64,000 nucleotides of DNA from Polaromonas sp. (GTDB lineage: Bacteria; Pseudomonadota; Gammaproteobacteria; Burkholderiales; Burkholderiaceae_C), in contig NZ_JACPOF010000017.1 in assembly GCF_016185115.1 (NCBI RefSeq), forward strand, positions 1 to 64,000. The letters are read 5' to 3'. Both the position numbers and the translations under genes were made by a program. How positions within the stretch are numbered: the first letter of the stretch is position 1; every line of letters starts with the position of its first letter. This document shows positions 26,868-35,614 of this stretch, one piece after another. The notes below the pieces were generated by a model that was not told the DNA's origin, ran no database searches, and worked only from the letters and a program-made list of their open reading frames with translations.

Positions 26868-28130
26868 ATGCCATCATTTATTGATTTCCCCACACTATGG
26901 GGCTTGAGCGTTGCGCTGGGCATCGGCCTGCTGATAGGCGCGGAACGCGAGCGCCGCAAGGGCAGCGGGCCGGCACGCAGCGCGGCCGGCATTCGCACCT
27001 TCGCAGTCGCCGCCGTCATCGGTGCCGTCGCAATCCTGCTCGGCGGTGCTGCGGTTCTGGCGGCGGTGGCGCTGGTCATAGGCGCGCTGGCCGTAGCCGC
27101 CTACCTGCGCACTGCGGGCAACGATCCGGGCATGACCACTGAAGTCGCCCTGCTGCTGACCTGCCTGCTGGGCGGACTGGCGATGCGTGACGCCGTTCTG
27201 GCTGCCGGTGTGGGGGCTGCGCTGGCCGGGCTGCTGGCGGCGAAAAACCGCCTTCACCATTTTGTGTCCAGCGTGCTGACCGAGCGCGAACTGCACGATG
27301 CCCTGCTGTTTTCGGCCGCCGCCCTGATCGTGCTGCCGCTGGCCCCGGACCGTTTCATGGGCCCTTTCGATGCCGTCAATCCCCATTCGATCGCCCGACT
27401 GGTGGTGCTCGTGATGGCCATAAGCGCGCTCGGGTACATCGCCACGCGTGCCCTCGGCCCACGCTATGGCCTGCCGCTGGCCGGCCTGGCTTCGGGTTTC
27501 ATCTCGAGCACGGCCACCATCCATGCCATGGGCAGGCGCGCGACCGGGGCCGGAGCGCAGGCCGACGGCGCTATCGCGGGCGCCGTGCTTTCTACCGTGT
27601 CCACCATCGCGCAGCTCGGGATTGTGGTGGCCACGCTGCAGCCGGCGCTGCTCGAGGCGCTGCTGTGGCCGCTGCTGCTGGGCGGTGGCACGGCCTGCGC
27701 TTACAGCCTGCTGTTCTTCCCGCGCGCGACTACGAAGGCGGACGAGGCGCAGGCACAGGCAGAACAACAGGAGCTCGGCCGCGCCTTTGACCTCAAAACC
27801 GCACTGACATTCGCCGCGCTTGTCAGCGTCGTGCTGCTGGTGTCAGCGGCGCTCAGCGCATGGCTGGGTCAGCGCGGCACCCTGCTGGCCGCCGCGCTGA
27901 CCGGACTGGCCGACGCCCACGCGACCGCCGCCTCGGTGGCATCGCTGGTGGCCGCCGGCAAGCTGCCTCAGGCCGCCGCGATGTGGCCACTGCTGGTCGG
28001 CCTGAGCACCAACACCCTGATGAAGGCAGTCGTGGCCCTCCAGTCGGGCGGCGTGGTCTATGCAGCGCGCATCGTGCCCGGACTGGTGCTGGTGATCGCA
28101 ACGATCTGGGCCGGTGTGTGGCTGGGCTGA
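26868..28130 (+). CDS. MgtC/SapB-DUF4010 membrane protein
   Basis: Integral inner-membrane protein of 420 residues. The N-terminal part (about residues 1-140) is an MgtC/SapB-like domain with the signature LSVALGIGLLIGAERERRK and the Arg-rich loop leading to GIRTFAVAAVIGAVA. The C-terminal part (about 180-420) is a DUF4010 domain (YGLPLAGLASGFISSTATIHAMG). About 11-12 spans are predicted. Mg2+ or ion homeostasis is often suggested for the family but not shown. The tag gene follows 42 bp later on the same strand. The start has no good ribosome-binding site. Confidence 0.85.
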   Translation: MPSFIDFPTLWGLSVALGIGLLIGAERERRKGSGPARSAAGIRTFAVAAVIGAVAILLGGAAVLAAVALVIGALAVAAYLRTAGNDPGMTTEVALLLTCLLGGLAMRDAVLAAGVGAALAGLLAAKNRLHHFVSSVLTERELHDALLFSAAALIVLPLAPDRFMGPFDAVNPHSIARLVVLVMAISALGYIATRALGPRYGLPLAGLASGFISSTATIHAMGRRATGAGAQADGAIAGAVLSTVSTIAQLGIVVATLQPALLEALLWPLLLGGGTACAYSLLFFPRATTKADEAQAQAEQQELGRAFDLKTALTFAALVSVVLLVSAALSAWLGQRGTLLAAALTGLADAHATAASVASLVAAGKLPQAAAMWPLLVGLSTNTLMKAVVALQSGGVVYAARIVPGLVLVIATIWAGVWLG

Positions 28131-28172
28131 CCGGGCCTTCGAGGCATCTGCGGCATCTACCTGGAATGCGCC

Positions 28173-28814
28173 ATGCCCGCTGATGTCCCCGGACTTTTTA
28201 CCGACGCCACCATCACACGCTGCGCGTGGTGCCAGGCCAGTGACGTCTACCGCAACTACCACGACAGCGAATGGGGCTTCCCCGTCGATGACGAACGCAG
28301 GCTGTTTGAAAAAATCTGCCTTGAAGGGTTCCAGGCCGGCCTGAGCTGGCTCACCATCCTGAACAAGCGCGAAAACTTTCGCAGGGCGTTTGCCAACTTC
28401 GAAGCAGAACAGGTCGCCAGGTTTGACGCCAAAGACATCAAGCGGCTACTGGCTGATGCAGGCATAGTGCGCCACGCAGGCAAGATTGCATCGACCATCA
28501 ACAATGCACAGCGGGTGATTGAACTGCGAAAGGAATTCGGCACGCTGGGCGCTTTTGTATGGCGGCTGGAGCCGCTGGCCGCAGACAGGCCCGGCAGCAT
28601 CACGCATGAAGCCGTCAAGGCCATGCCCTCTTCAGCTGCTTCGACGGCACTGTCAAAAGACCTGAAGAAACGCGGCTGGACCTTTGTCGGCCCCACAACC
28701 ATGTACGCTTTCATGCAGGCCATGGGCCTGGTCAATGACCATATCGAAGGCTGCGCCAGCCGCAAAAAAGCACTGGCGGCGCGCAAGGCGTTCACGCCGC
28801 CGTCAGTGACCTGA
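28173..28814 (+). CDS. tag: DNA-3-methyladenine glycosylase I
   Basis: Base-excision repair enzyme that removes 3-methyladenine from alkylated DNA. The 213-residue product shows the Tag zinc-snap ligands, Cys near the N-terminus in TRCAWC and the C-terminal DHIEGCASR (His and Cys). Other family blocks are YHDSEWGFPVDDERRLFEKI, LEGFQAGLSWLTILNKRENF and FVGPTTMYAFMQAMGLVNDH. The helix-hairpin-helix region is in the middle. The ATG at 28173 sits 42 bp after the MgtC-like gene and the pair may be co-transcribed. Downstream are a 22-bp palindrome and a dispersed repeat before the convergent MaoC gene. Confidence 0.95.
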   Translation: MPADVPGLFTDATITRCAWCQASDVYRNYHDSEWGFPVDDERRLFEKICLEGFQAGLSWLTILNKRENFRRAFANFEAEQVARFDAKDIKRLLADAGIVRHAGKIASTINNAQRVIELRKEFGTLGAFVWRLEPLAADRPGSITHEAVKAMPSSAASTALSKDLKKRGWTFVGPTTMYAFMQAMGLVNDHIEGCASRKKALAARKAFTPPSVT

Positions 28815-28832
28815 CATCACCCAGATTGTCGG

Positions 28833-28854
28833 AATGTAAAGTCGACTTTACATT
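28833..28854. repeat. Perfect 22-bp palindrome
   Basis: AATGTAAAGTC (28833-28843) is followed without a spacer by its exact inverse GACTTTACATT (28844-28854). It lies just after tag in a convergent intergenic region that also contains repeat family 1 copy A. A protein-binding site is as likely as a hairpin. Confidence 0.7.
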
Positions 28855-28898
28855 TTGACTGCCTGGGCGGTTCAGGTGATGCCTCTTGGCCTCCTTGA

Positions 28899-28983
28899 AG
28901 GCCAAAAATGCCTGTTTTAAGGTGCCAAATTGGCCTCCAGGCCATTAAACATGCACGTGAGCAGCTATAAAAAGCGTAGCAAG
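28899..28983 (-). repeat. Dispersed repeat family 1, copy A
   Basis: Read on the minus strand the order is a hairpin-like GCTA..TAGC, then TAGCTGCTCACGTGCATG, GGCCTGGAGGCCAATTTGG and AACAGGCATTTTTGGCC. The same order is found in copies B (39312-39393) and C (62403-62470). All three lie between convergent genes; here these are tag and a MaoC gene. Confidence 0.7.
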
Positions 28984-29015
28984 ATTCTCCCATTGGCGGA
29001 GCAGGCACGTCGCGG

Positions 29016-29468
29016 TCACACCTTGCGATTGACCACCACGTTGACCGTGAAAAGCTGAAGCACATCGCCCTTCTGGTTGCGCGTCTCGCAGCGCATCACC
29101 GCCATACCACGGTCGGGCTTTGAGCGCGACGGGGTTACGCTGACGACTTCACTTTCGACCTGCAGTACGTCGCCGGGCCGCGTTGGTTTGGGCCATGAGA
29201 GTTCACCGCTCGCGCCTATGATGCCGCCCGCCAGCGGCAGGCCGCCACCGACGAGCAGCCGCATCGTGATCGCGGCCGTATGCCAGCCGCTGGCAGCCAG
29301 GCCGCCGAACAAGGTGGTTTTGGCCGCTTCCGCGTCAAGGTGAAAAGGCTGCGGGTCGAACTGCGTTGCAAAGGCCTTGATCTGCGTTTCGTCGATGGCA
29401 TGCTCTGCACTTTTAAAGCGCATGCCGGGTTGCAGGTCGTCCATATGCAGAAGGGCCTTGTCGCTCAT
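29016..29468 (-). CDS. MaoC-family hotdog hydratase
   Basis: Probable (R)-specific enoyl-CoA hydratase or related hotdog-fold enzyme. The 150-residue product has the segment IKAFATQFDPQPFHLDAEAA, containing the MaoC catalytic Asp-x4-His arrangement (DPQPFH), and a Gly-rich central helix (LFGGLAASGWHTAA). ATG at 29468 is preferred over an upstream start at 29516 because AGGAC precedes it. The gene follows an SDR oxidoreductase gene with a 16-bp gap on the same strand, so the two probably form a small operon acting on acyl-CoA or a similar substrate. Confidence 0.88.
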   Translation of the reverse strand: MSDKALLHMDDLQPGMRFKSAEHAIDETQIKAFATQFDPQPFHLDAEAAKTTLFGGLAASGWHTAAITMRLLVGGGLPLAGGIIGASGELSWPKPTRPGDVLQVESEVVSVTPSRSKPDRGMAVMRCETRNQKGDVLQLFTVNVVVNRKV

Positions 29469-29484
29469 GGCTGGAGGTCCTTGA

Positions 29485-30195
29485 TCACGCGGCGTAGGGT
29501 TCGCCAAGATAGGCACCGTGCGGCAACGAAAGCCCCTGCTTGACCTGCCTCGTCACGCCATCGGCCAGCACCTCTGAAGCACCGGCTTCAAGCGCAGCCC
29601 AGGTTTGTTCAACGACAGCGTCGGGCTGCGTTTTTTCGCCGGGCGCATTTTTGGCCATGTCTGTGTCCATGAAAGCGACGTGCAAACCGACCACCTGTGT
29701 GCCCTGGGCACGCAACTCGTTACGCAGGCCGTTGGTCAACGACCACGCTGCAGATTTCGATGCGCTGTAGGTTCCCACAGACGGAAAGCTGAGCCAGCTC
29801 AGTGCTGACAGCACGTTCACGATGGCGCCGCCACCGTTGGCCGCCAGCACAGGCGCAAACGCCTGGCTGAGCGCCCAGGGGCCGAAGAAATTGGTTTCAA
29901 ATTCAGCTTTTGCCGCCTCAACACCCGCACCCGACAGGAAACCGGACGAACGCGAAATGCCCGCGTTGTTGATGAGCAGCGTGACATCGCCGCACGCCTT
30001 CACGGCGGCGGCAATCTGCGCTGCATCGGTCACATCAAGCGCGACAGGAATCACGCCCGGCAGCGTGATGCTGGCCGGGTCGCGCGCAGCGGCATAAATC
30101 TTTTTGGCGCCGGCTGCGATTGCACCACGTGCATAAGCCAGGCCGAGGCCGCGGTTCGCGCCGGTAATAAAAATGACAGAGTCTTTGACGAACAT
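29485..30195 (-). CDS. Short-chain dehydrogenase/reductase
   Basis: NAD(P)-dependent oxidoreductase with a Rossmann fold. The 236-residue product has the cofactor motif TGANRGLG at residues 11-18, the NNAG motif (LLINNAGIS), the catalytic Ser in NVLSALSWLS, and YSASK with catalytic Tyr and Lys. It is the first gene of a two-gene unit with the MaoC hydratase (16-bp gap). Together they could act on a beta-hydroxyacyl or hydroxy-acid substrate, but the true substrate is not visible. The ATG at 30195 directly precedes a typical beta-strand. Confidence 0.9.
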   Translation of the reverse strand: MFVKDSVIFITGANRGLGLAYARGAIAAGAKKIYAAARDPASITLPGVIPVALDVTDAAQIAAAVKACGDVTLLINNAGISRSSGFLSGAGVEAAKAEFETNFFGPWALSQAFAPVLAANGGGAIVNVLSALSWLSFPSVGTYSASKSAAWSLTNGLRNELRAQGTQVVGLHVAFMDTDMAKNAPGEKTQPDAVVEQTWAALEAGASEVLADGVTRQVKQGLSLPHGAYLGEPYAA

Positions 30196-30254
30196 AAAAA
30201 GTCTTTCTTTAAAAATCAGGCCGCGTGTATGCGACGCAACAACGCACTGGTACT

Positions 30255-30520
30255 AAGGCCTGTTCACCCTATTTTCAGGAGATGCGTTGTGAGTCAAAAG
30301 GGCTGTGAGCAAGGCGCAAAACGCAGACGGGGTAAGCCCCGTCAAGGCTTTGCAACGCAGCGCACGGCCCTTTTGATCACAACCCGTAGGGAACGGGGTG
30401 AAAACAGCGCCACTCAGCGTTGCACTCCTAGGCAAGGCACAAGCCTTGCCGTCGTCGCGCGCCTTGATTGGCGCTGTTTTCACCGCGTTCGCATTCCTGA
30501 AAATAGGGTGAACAGGCCTT
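30255..30520. mobile_element. 266-bp MITE-like element with perfect 26-bp terminal inverted repeats
   Basis: The left end (30255-30280, starting AAGGCCTGTTCACCC and ending TTTCAGGA) is the exact inverse of the right end (30495-30520). The interior codes for nothing convincing and is GC-rich with further short inverted repeats. No transposase is present, so it would be non-autonomous. Its right end supplies the last codons and the stop of the MATE gene (30480-31886). Target-site duplications are not clear. Confidence 0.75.
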
Positions 30521-31886
30521 TAGGCCATCCGACCCGGCCAAACCATGCACCGCCAGCAATCGCACCCGCAATCACCAAGCCGTACACCACCAGCGCAGCG
30601 CCTTGTGCCACAAACACATGCCACAGGCCGCCACCCCAGCGAATGGCCAGCCAGCCGCCTATGCCGGCGACCAGCAGGCGTGCGATATTGCCGGCCACGG
30701 GCCAGAGCAGTCGGCCCGCACCCTGCGATGCGAAGTACAAGACCAGGCCGACGCCGAAGAAGCCATAGAGCGGGCCCACTGTGCGCAGGTACAGGGTGCC
30801 CGCTTCGATCATGGCCGGGTCGCTGCCGAAAAGTGACAGCCATGCCCGCGGGAAAATCGCCGCGGCCAGCCCTATTGCACCTGCCAGCATGAAAGCCATC
30901 GCAGCGCCTATCCAGGTCGCCTTCAGCGCACGCTCATGCTGGCCCGCGCCCATGCAGGTGCCCACCATCGCGACCAGTGGCGCGCCCAGGCCAAAGACCA
31001 GGGGCACCAGCAAATACTCCAGCCGCGACGCAGTGCCATAACCCGCAATCGCCGCTGTGCCAAAACCACCCGCCAGTGAGGTGGCAATGCCTATGGACAG
31101 GTTGGTGGCCAGGCTTGAGATGGAGCCGAGCAGGCCGACGCGCAGGATGTCGCGAAACAGCGGCCAGCGCAGTTTGACGTTTTGCAGCGAAGGCTTGAGC
31201 AGGCTGCTGTCTGACCACAGGTAAGCCGCCAGCGCCAGCGTACCGGCCAGGTAATAAAGCAGCAAGGCCACAGCACCACCTGCAATACCCATGGCCGGAA
31301 TCGGCCCCCAGCCGAAGATCAGCACGGGCGACAAAGGCACCAGCGCCACGACGCCCACCACGGTGACATTGGCAGGCACCGTCATGTTGCCGGTGCCCCG
31401 GATGACGGCTGCCAGCGAGTTGAACAGCCAGACCAGGATAGCCCCCGCAAAGACCCAGTGAGAGTAGGTGACGGCTGCTTCCAGCGCGACGCCGCTGCCG
31501 CCCATCTCCGCATACAGCCACCGGCCACCCAACAAAAGCACCAGCGAAAACACCACACCAAAACCCACGGCGATCACCATGGCGTGCAGGACCAGTGCAT
31601 CGGCATCGCCACGCCGGCCTGCACCCAGTGCGCGTGCAATGGCAGAAGCAATGCCGCCGCCCATGGCGCCAGCCGACACCATCTGCATCAGCATGACGAT
31701 GGGAAACACCAAGGCCATGCCCGCGAGTGCATCGGTGCCCAGCTTGCCGACAAAAAAGGTTTCGACCAGGCCAACCGCAGCCTGCGCCACCATCACCACG
31801 ATGTTGGGCGCTGCCAGGCGCAGCAGGGTGCGGCCAATAGGCGCTTCGAGCAGCAGGCGTGTGCGTTCGTCCATGCTGGTACTCAT
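30480..31886 (-). CDS. MATE-family efflux transporter
   Basis: Inner-membrane multidrug/cation antiporter of the MATE family. The 468-residue product has about 12 spans in two similar halves, with LLRLAAPNIVVMVAQAAVGLVETFFVGKLG at the start. It is the last gene of a marR-MFS-MATE operon; its start overlaps the MFS stop by ATGA. Its final 13 or so codons (FTLFSGMRTR region) and stop lie in a MITE-like element, so the native C-terminus was probably replaced. The twelve spans are complete, so the protein may still function. Confidence 0.88.
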   Translation of the reverse strand: MSTSMDERTRLLLEAPIGRTLLRLAAPNIVVMVAQAAVGLVETFFVGKLGTDALAGMALVFPIVMLMQMVSAGAMGGGIASAIARALGAGRRGDADALVLHAMVIAVGFGVVFSLVLLLGGRWLYAEMGGSGVALEAAVTYSHWVFAGAILVWLFNSLAAVIRGTGNMTVPANVTVVGVVALVPLSPVLIFGWGPIPAMGIAGGAVALLLYYLAGTLALAAYLWSDSSLLKPSLQNVKLRWPLFRDILRVGLLGSISSLATNLSIGIATSLAGGFGTAAIAGYGTASRLEYLLVPLVFGLGAPLVAMVGTCMGAGQHERALKATWIGAAMAFMLAGAIGLAAAIFPRAWLSLFGSDPAMIEAGTLYLRTVGPLYGFFGVGLVLYFASQGAGRLLWPVAGNIARLLVAGIGGWLAIRWGGGLWHVFVAQGAALVVYGLVIAGAIAGGAWFGRVGWPKGLFTLFSGMRTR

Positions 31887-33124
31887 GCGGCCAGCCCGGC
31901 GCGAGGCAGGCGCGCCTCACGAATCGGCAGGTTAATCAGTGCAGCACCGATGGCCAGCACGATGTCGATGTACCAGACCAGGTCATAGCTGCCTGTGCGC
32001 TCAAATACATAACCACCCATAAAGGCACCGAAGAAGCCCCCAACCTGGTGGCCCAGCATCGCGACACCAAACAGCATGGCCATGTTGGCGGTACCGAACA
32101 TCTTGGCCACCAGCCCCACGGTAGGCGGCACGACCGACAGGAAGGTCACGCCCATTACTGCAGCAAACACCAGCATCACCGGCGCTGTCTTGGGCGCCAG
32201 CAGAAAAATCAGCACGGCGAGGCCGCGGGTGGCGTAGAGCAGCGACAGCAGCGTCTTCATGCGCCACTTCCCGACAGCCCAGCCAATGGCAATGCTGCCG
32301 AAGATATTGAACAGGCCGATGATGGCCAGTGCCCAGCCGCCTATGGCCGGCGGCAAACCGCAGGCCGCCACAACGCCCGGCAGGTGTGTTGCAAGAAAGG
32401 CCACGTGAAAACCGCACACCACAAAACCTATGGTGAGGTAGCGAAAGCTGGGGGTGGCCAGCGCCTGGCTGATCGCCTCACGTGCGGTCAGAGCTTTCGT
32501 GCCTGTCGCAGCAGCGCTGGCGGCCGCCAGTGCTTTTGAATTGCCCTTGAGCACCCACACCGCCGGCAGGGCCAGCAGTGCCAGCACGCCCATCCACTGC
32601 ATGGCACCAGCCCAGCCCACCGTGGCCATCAGGCCAATCGCAATCGGCGCCATCGCAAACTGGCCGAATGACCCACCCGCGTTGACGATGCCGGTGGCAA
32701 GGCCACGTTTGCTGGCGGGTACCAGCCGGGCGCTCGCTGCCATCAGCACCGACGGGCCGGCCATACCTGCGCCGCCAGCCGACAGCACGCCGATGGCAAA
32801 GATGAGCCCTGCGGTGGTCGTCATCAGCGGCGTGATGATGGTGCCTACGGCCACCAGCACAACGCCGATCAGAATCACACGCCCCGTGCCTATGCGATCA
32901 GCGATCGCCCCCGCAAAAGGCTGGGTCAGCCCCCACCAAAGCTGGCCAAAGGCAAAGGCCAGACTGATGCTGCCCACACCCAGTGCGGTTGATGTATTGA
33001 GCGCCGACAGGAACAGCCCCATGCTCTGGCGCACACCCATGGTCAGCGCGAAGGCACCGCCAGCGGCCAGCAGGACCAGCCACATGGCGATGTTTCTTTT
33101 GTCGGTGGGTGCGGACTTATTCAT
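31883..33124 (-). CDS. MFS transporter
   Basis: Inner-membrane transporter of 413 residues with about 12 spans, perhaps a monocarboxylate- or oxalate/formate-antiporter-like MFS protein. It opens MNKSAPTDKRNIAMWLVLL, and TMGVRQSMGLFLSALNTST is a common MFS opening. A start upstream at 33196 would add a non-protein-like leader that lies within the marR gene, so ATG at 33124 is preferred. It overlaps the marR stop by 8 bp and the MATE start by 4 bp, so all three genes are probably one operon. Substrate unknown. Confidence 0.85.
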   Translation of the reverse strand: MNKSAPTDKRNIAMWLVLLAAGGAFALTMGVRQSMGLFLSALNTSTALGVGSISLAFAFGQLWWGLTQPFAGAIADRIGTGRVILIGVVLVAVGTIITPLMTTTAGLIFAIGVLSAGGAGMAGPSVLMAASARLVPASKRGLATGIVNAGGSFGQFAMAPIAIGLMATVGWAGAMQWMGVLALLALPAVWVLKGNSKALAAASAAATGTKALTAREAISQALATPSFRYLTIGFVVCGFHVAFLATHLPGVVAACGLPPAIGGWALAIIGLFNIFGSIAIGWAVGKWRMKTLLSLLYATRGLAVLIFLLAPKTAPVMLVFAAVMGVTFLSVVPPTVGLVAKMFGTANMAMLFGVAMLGHQVGGFFGAFMGGYVFERTGSYDLVWYIDIVLAIGAALINLPIREARLPRAGLAA

Positions 33125-33629
33125 GATCGGTTTCCGGTTCGGCAGGGAGTGGCGACAACAACTCAAGCGAGTCATTGATGAGGTCATGGAGTGCAATCAC
33201 ACGCTCGGTGCCCAGCAGCGCGTTCAGGCTGTCCTGCGCCACCTTCCAGCGGTGACGCGCCTCCTCGCGCTTGGCGCGGCCTTCGGTGGTGATGCTGACC
33301 GTGCGGCTGCGGGCATCGCTGCCGGCCGTCAACTCCAGCCAGCCGGCATCGATCAGCGGCTTGAGGTTGCGGGTCAGGGTCGAGGCGCTGATCTTCAGGC
33401 CTTTGGCCAGTTCACCCGGCCGCAGCGGGCCCAGCTTGAGCACATAGCTCAGCAACGAGTACTGCGTAGTCTTGAGCCCGGCCTTGGCCATCTCGAGGTC
33501 GTAGTGATGGGCAACGCGGCGCATCATCTGGCGCAGCCGCAGGTTGGTGCAGCCCAGCGCCTTGAGTTCAGGCGGCGTGGATGAAGGTGCTTTCAGGGCG
33601 GGAATCTTCACACTGGTTTTGGTGTTCAT
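33117..33629 (-). CDS. MarR-family regulator
   Basis: Winged-helix repressor of 170 residues. The helix-turn-helix lies near residues 70-100 (LRPGELAKGLKISASTLTRNLKPLIDAGWL). The wing is SDARSRTVSITTEG. It heads an operon with an MFS and a MATE transporter and is divergent from a PaaI-type thioesterase gene. The shared intergenic region has two 12-bp palindromes of the TTGN6CAA type that suit MarR binding. The likely role is derepression of the efflux genes by an aromatic or drug-like ligand. Confidence 0.9.
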   Translation of the reverse strand: MNTKTSVKIPALKAPSSTPPELKALGCTNLRLRQMMRRVAHHYDLEMAKAGLKTTQYSLLSYVLKLGPLRPGELAKGLKISASTLTRNLKPLIDAGWLELTAGSDARSRTVSITTEGRAKREEARHRWKVAQDSLNALLGTERVIALHDLINDSLELLSPLPAEPETDHE

Positions 33630-33637
33630 TTTTTATA

Positions 33638-33664
33638 TTGTACCTACAACTATTGCATATGCAA
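33638..33664. promoter_or_regulatory. Paired MarR-type palindromes
   Basis: TTGTACCTACAA (33638-33649) and TTGCATATGCAA (33653-33664) are two 12-bp palindromes whose centres are 15 bp apart. They lie in the 59-bp gap between the marR gene and the thioesterase gene, and both fit TTG-N6-CAA. They probably control both directions. Confidence 0.6.
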
Positions 33665-33688
33665 CATAATTTTATTTACAATCCCTGC

Positions 33689-34249
33689 ATGACCACAAAC
33701 AATCACCCCGAAGACACACTGAACCAATGGATTGCACAGGCGGCGGCAGTTCGCGAACACATGCTTGCAGGCGGCGGCAAACCGGGCCTCGCAAAGCCCG
33801 CCGATGTCGCCGGCAAGACCGGCATGGAGGTCATGCAGGCCATGCTGTCGGGCGCCATGCCCTACCCTCACATTGCAGATACGCTTGATTTTTCGCTGAT
33901 CGAAGTCGCACCCGGCAAGGCGGTCTTTCAGGGCATACCGCAGCTCATGCACTACAACCCGCTGGGTACCGTGCACGGCGGCTGGTATGCCACGCTGCTG
34001 GATTCAGCCGTCGGCTGCGCCATACACACCATGATGCCGGCGGGGCGCGGTTATACGACTGCAGAACTCAGCGTGAACATCGTGCGCGCCGCTTCGCACA
34101 AGAGCGGGCCGCTGCGTGCGACTGGCACCGTCATCCACTGCGGCAAACAGCTGGCAACCGCAGAAGGCCGCATCGTCGGGCCGGATGGCAAGTTGTACGC
34201 GCATGCCACAACAACCTGCCTGGTGTTTGAGTTGCCCAGGCAGGGTTAG
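33689..34249 (+). CDS. PaaI-family thioesterase
   Basis: Hotdog-fold acyl-CoA thioesterase of 186 residues. The catalytic region is YNPLGTVHGGWYATLLDSA, with the HGG motif, followed by AELSVNIVRA and GPDGKLYAHATTTCLVFEL, all typical of the PaaI/4HBT-2 group. It is divergent from a MarR regulator and shares an operator region with it, suggesting it responds to the same aromatic or acyl signal. ATG at 33689 is chosen over a longer frame because that upstream part would lie over the operator. Substrate not readable. Confidence 0.87.
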   Translation: MTTNNHPEDTLNQWIAQAAAVREHMLAGGGKPGLAKPADVAGKTGMEVMQAMLSGAMPYPHIADTLDFSLIEVAPGKAVFQGIPQLMHYNPLGTVHGGWYATLLDSAVGCAIHTMMPAGRGYTTAELSVNIVRAASHKSGPLRATGTVIHCGKQLATAEGRIVGPDGKLYAHATTTCLVFELPRQG

Positions 34250-34332
34250 TGTGGGGTGTTGGGCAAACCCCAGAACGCGCCGGGAAGGGGCTGAATCGCT
34301 ACACTGAGCCAACACCCATCGAAAGACCCGCC

Positions 34333-35160
34333 ATGAATCTGCGTGCTCCCTTTGCTTCTGTCCTTACGTGCATTGCCTTGCTCAGCGGCTGCGCCACACC
34401 CGGCCAGCAAAGCCTGGAAGCCCTGGTCGCCAGCCCCGACCGCAGCGCGGCAGACCGGCAAAATGACATACGCCGCAAACCCGTGCAGATGCTGGCCTTC
34501 ATCGCACCCCAGCCCGGCATGGTGGCGCTGGACCTGAGCGCCGGCGGCGGCTACACCACCGAACTGCTTGCACGCGCCATAGGCCCCACCGGCCGTGTGT
34601 ATGGCCAGAACCCTCCGCGTGACAGCGCCAACCCTCCGCCCCGGCCGGCAGTACCTGAAGGTGTGGTCGCGCCATCGACCACCGTGCCGGCCACACGCGC
34701 CCTCTCGGTCACCGCACCCGTGCGCCAGACCGTGGCTGATCGCGCTGCAAAGCCCGGGCTGTCACACATCATTCCCGTCACGCGGCGTTTTGAAGACCCG
34801 GTACCGCCGGAGGTCAAACCCGGCACACTGGACCTCGCCACGCTGATGTTCAACTACCATGACCTGAGCTATCTGGGCGTAGACCGCGCTGCCATGAACA
34901 AGGCAGTGTTTGCGGCACTCAAACCTGGCGGTACCTACGTTCTTGCCGACCACTCCGGCAGGCCTGGCACAGGCATTTCAGAATCGGGCACGCTGCACCG
35001 CATTGAAGAAGCATTTTTGCGCCGCGAGATAGAAGCCGCAGGTTTCAGGCTGGCTGCCAGCGGCAACTTCCTGCGCAACCCGGCCGACCCGCGCGACCGC
35101 AACGTCCCCGAGCCACCCCAGCCCAAGGACGAGTTTGTGCTGAAATTTGTCAAGCCCTGA
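34333..35160 (+). CDS. Exported methyltransferase-like lipoprotein
   Basis: A 275-residue product with a lipoprotein signal ([20 protein letters not shown], Cys about residue 20). A class I methyltransferase-like fold follows: motif I is [19 protein letters not shown], and the later strands are [13 protein letters not shown] and [14 protein letters not shown] Pro-rich insert (about residues 95-130) sits after motif I. The motif I Gly pattern is LSAGGGY rather than the usual DxGxGxG. The family resembles predicted exported methyltransferases (COG4798-like). Since S-adenosylmethionine is cytoplasmic, its function outside is unclear. It precedes gloA by 31 bp. Confidence 0.72.
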   Translation: MNLRAPFASVLTCIALLSGCATPGQQSLEALVASPDRSAADRQNDIRRKPVQMLAFIAPQPGMVALDLSAGGGYTTELLARAIGPTGRVYGQNPPRDSANPPPRPAVPEGVVAPSTTVPATRALSVTAPVRQTVADRAAKPGLSHIIPVTRRFEDPVPPEVKPGTLDLATLMFNYHDLSYLGVDRAAMNKAVFAALKPGGTYVLADHSGRPGTGISESGTLHRIEEAFLRREIEAAGFRLAASGNFLRNPADPRDRNVPEPPQPKDEFVLKFVKP

Positions 35161-35191
35161 ACCATTCCACCATTCAACCCCACGAACCATC

Positions 35192-35602
35192 ATGCGACTC
35201 CTCCACACCATGCTCCGCGTTGGCGATCTCCAGCGCTCCATCGACTTCTATACCAAGGTGCTTGGCATGCAGCTGCTGCGCAAGTCCGAGAACGCTGAAT
35301 ACAAATACACGCTGGCCTTTGTCGGCTATGAAGGCAACCCGGCACAGGCCGAGCTTGAGCTGACGTACAACTGGGGCACCGACAGCTACGAGATGGGCAC
35401 GGCCTATGGCCACATCGCGCTCGGTGTGCCTGATGCGTACGCAGCCTGTGAAAAGATCAAGGCAGCAGGTGGCAACGTGACACGCGAGGCCGGCCCGGTG
35501 AAGGGCGGCACCACCGTGATTGCTTTTGTGACCGACCCGGACGGCTACAAGATCGAACTCATACAGCGCCCCGAAGGCGGTGCTGGCGCAGGCCTGCGTT
35601 AG
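35192..35602 (+). CDS. gloA: Lactoylglutathione lyase (glyoxalase I)
   Basis: Converts the methylglyoxal-glutathione hemithioacetal to S-lactoylglutathione in the cytosol. The 136-residue product has the GloA metal ligands in order: His5 (LLHTML), Glu in ELELTYNWG, His in AYGHIALGV and Glu in YKIELIQRP. The metal is probably Ni or another transition metal, as in bacterial enzymes of this length. ATG at 35192 gives the typical start [13 protein letters not shown]. The gene follows the methyltransferase-like lipoprotein gene by 31 bp and precedes a binding-protein gene by 12 bp. Confidence 0.96.
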   Translation: MRLLHTMLRVGDLQRSIDFYTKVLGMQLLRKSENAEYKYTLAFVGYEGNPAQAELELTYNWGTDSYEMGTAYGHIALGVPDAYAACEKIKAAGGNVTREAGPVKGGTTVIAFVTDPDGYKIELIQRPEGGAGAGLR

Positions 35603-35614
35603 GCAGCTTCATTC

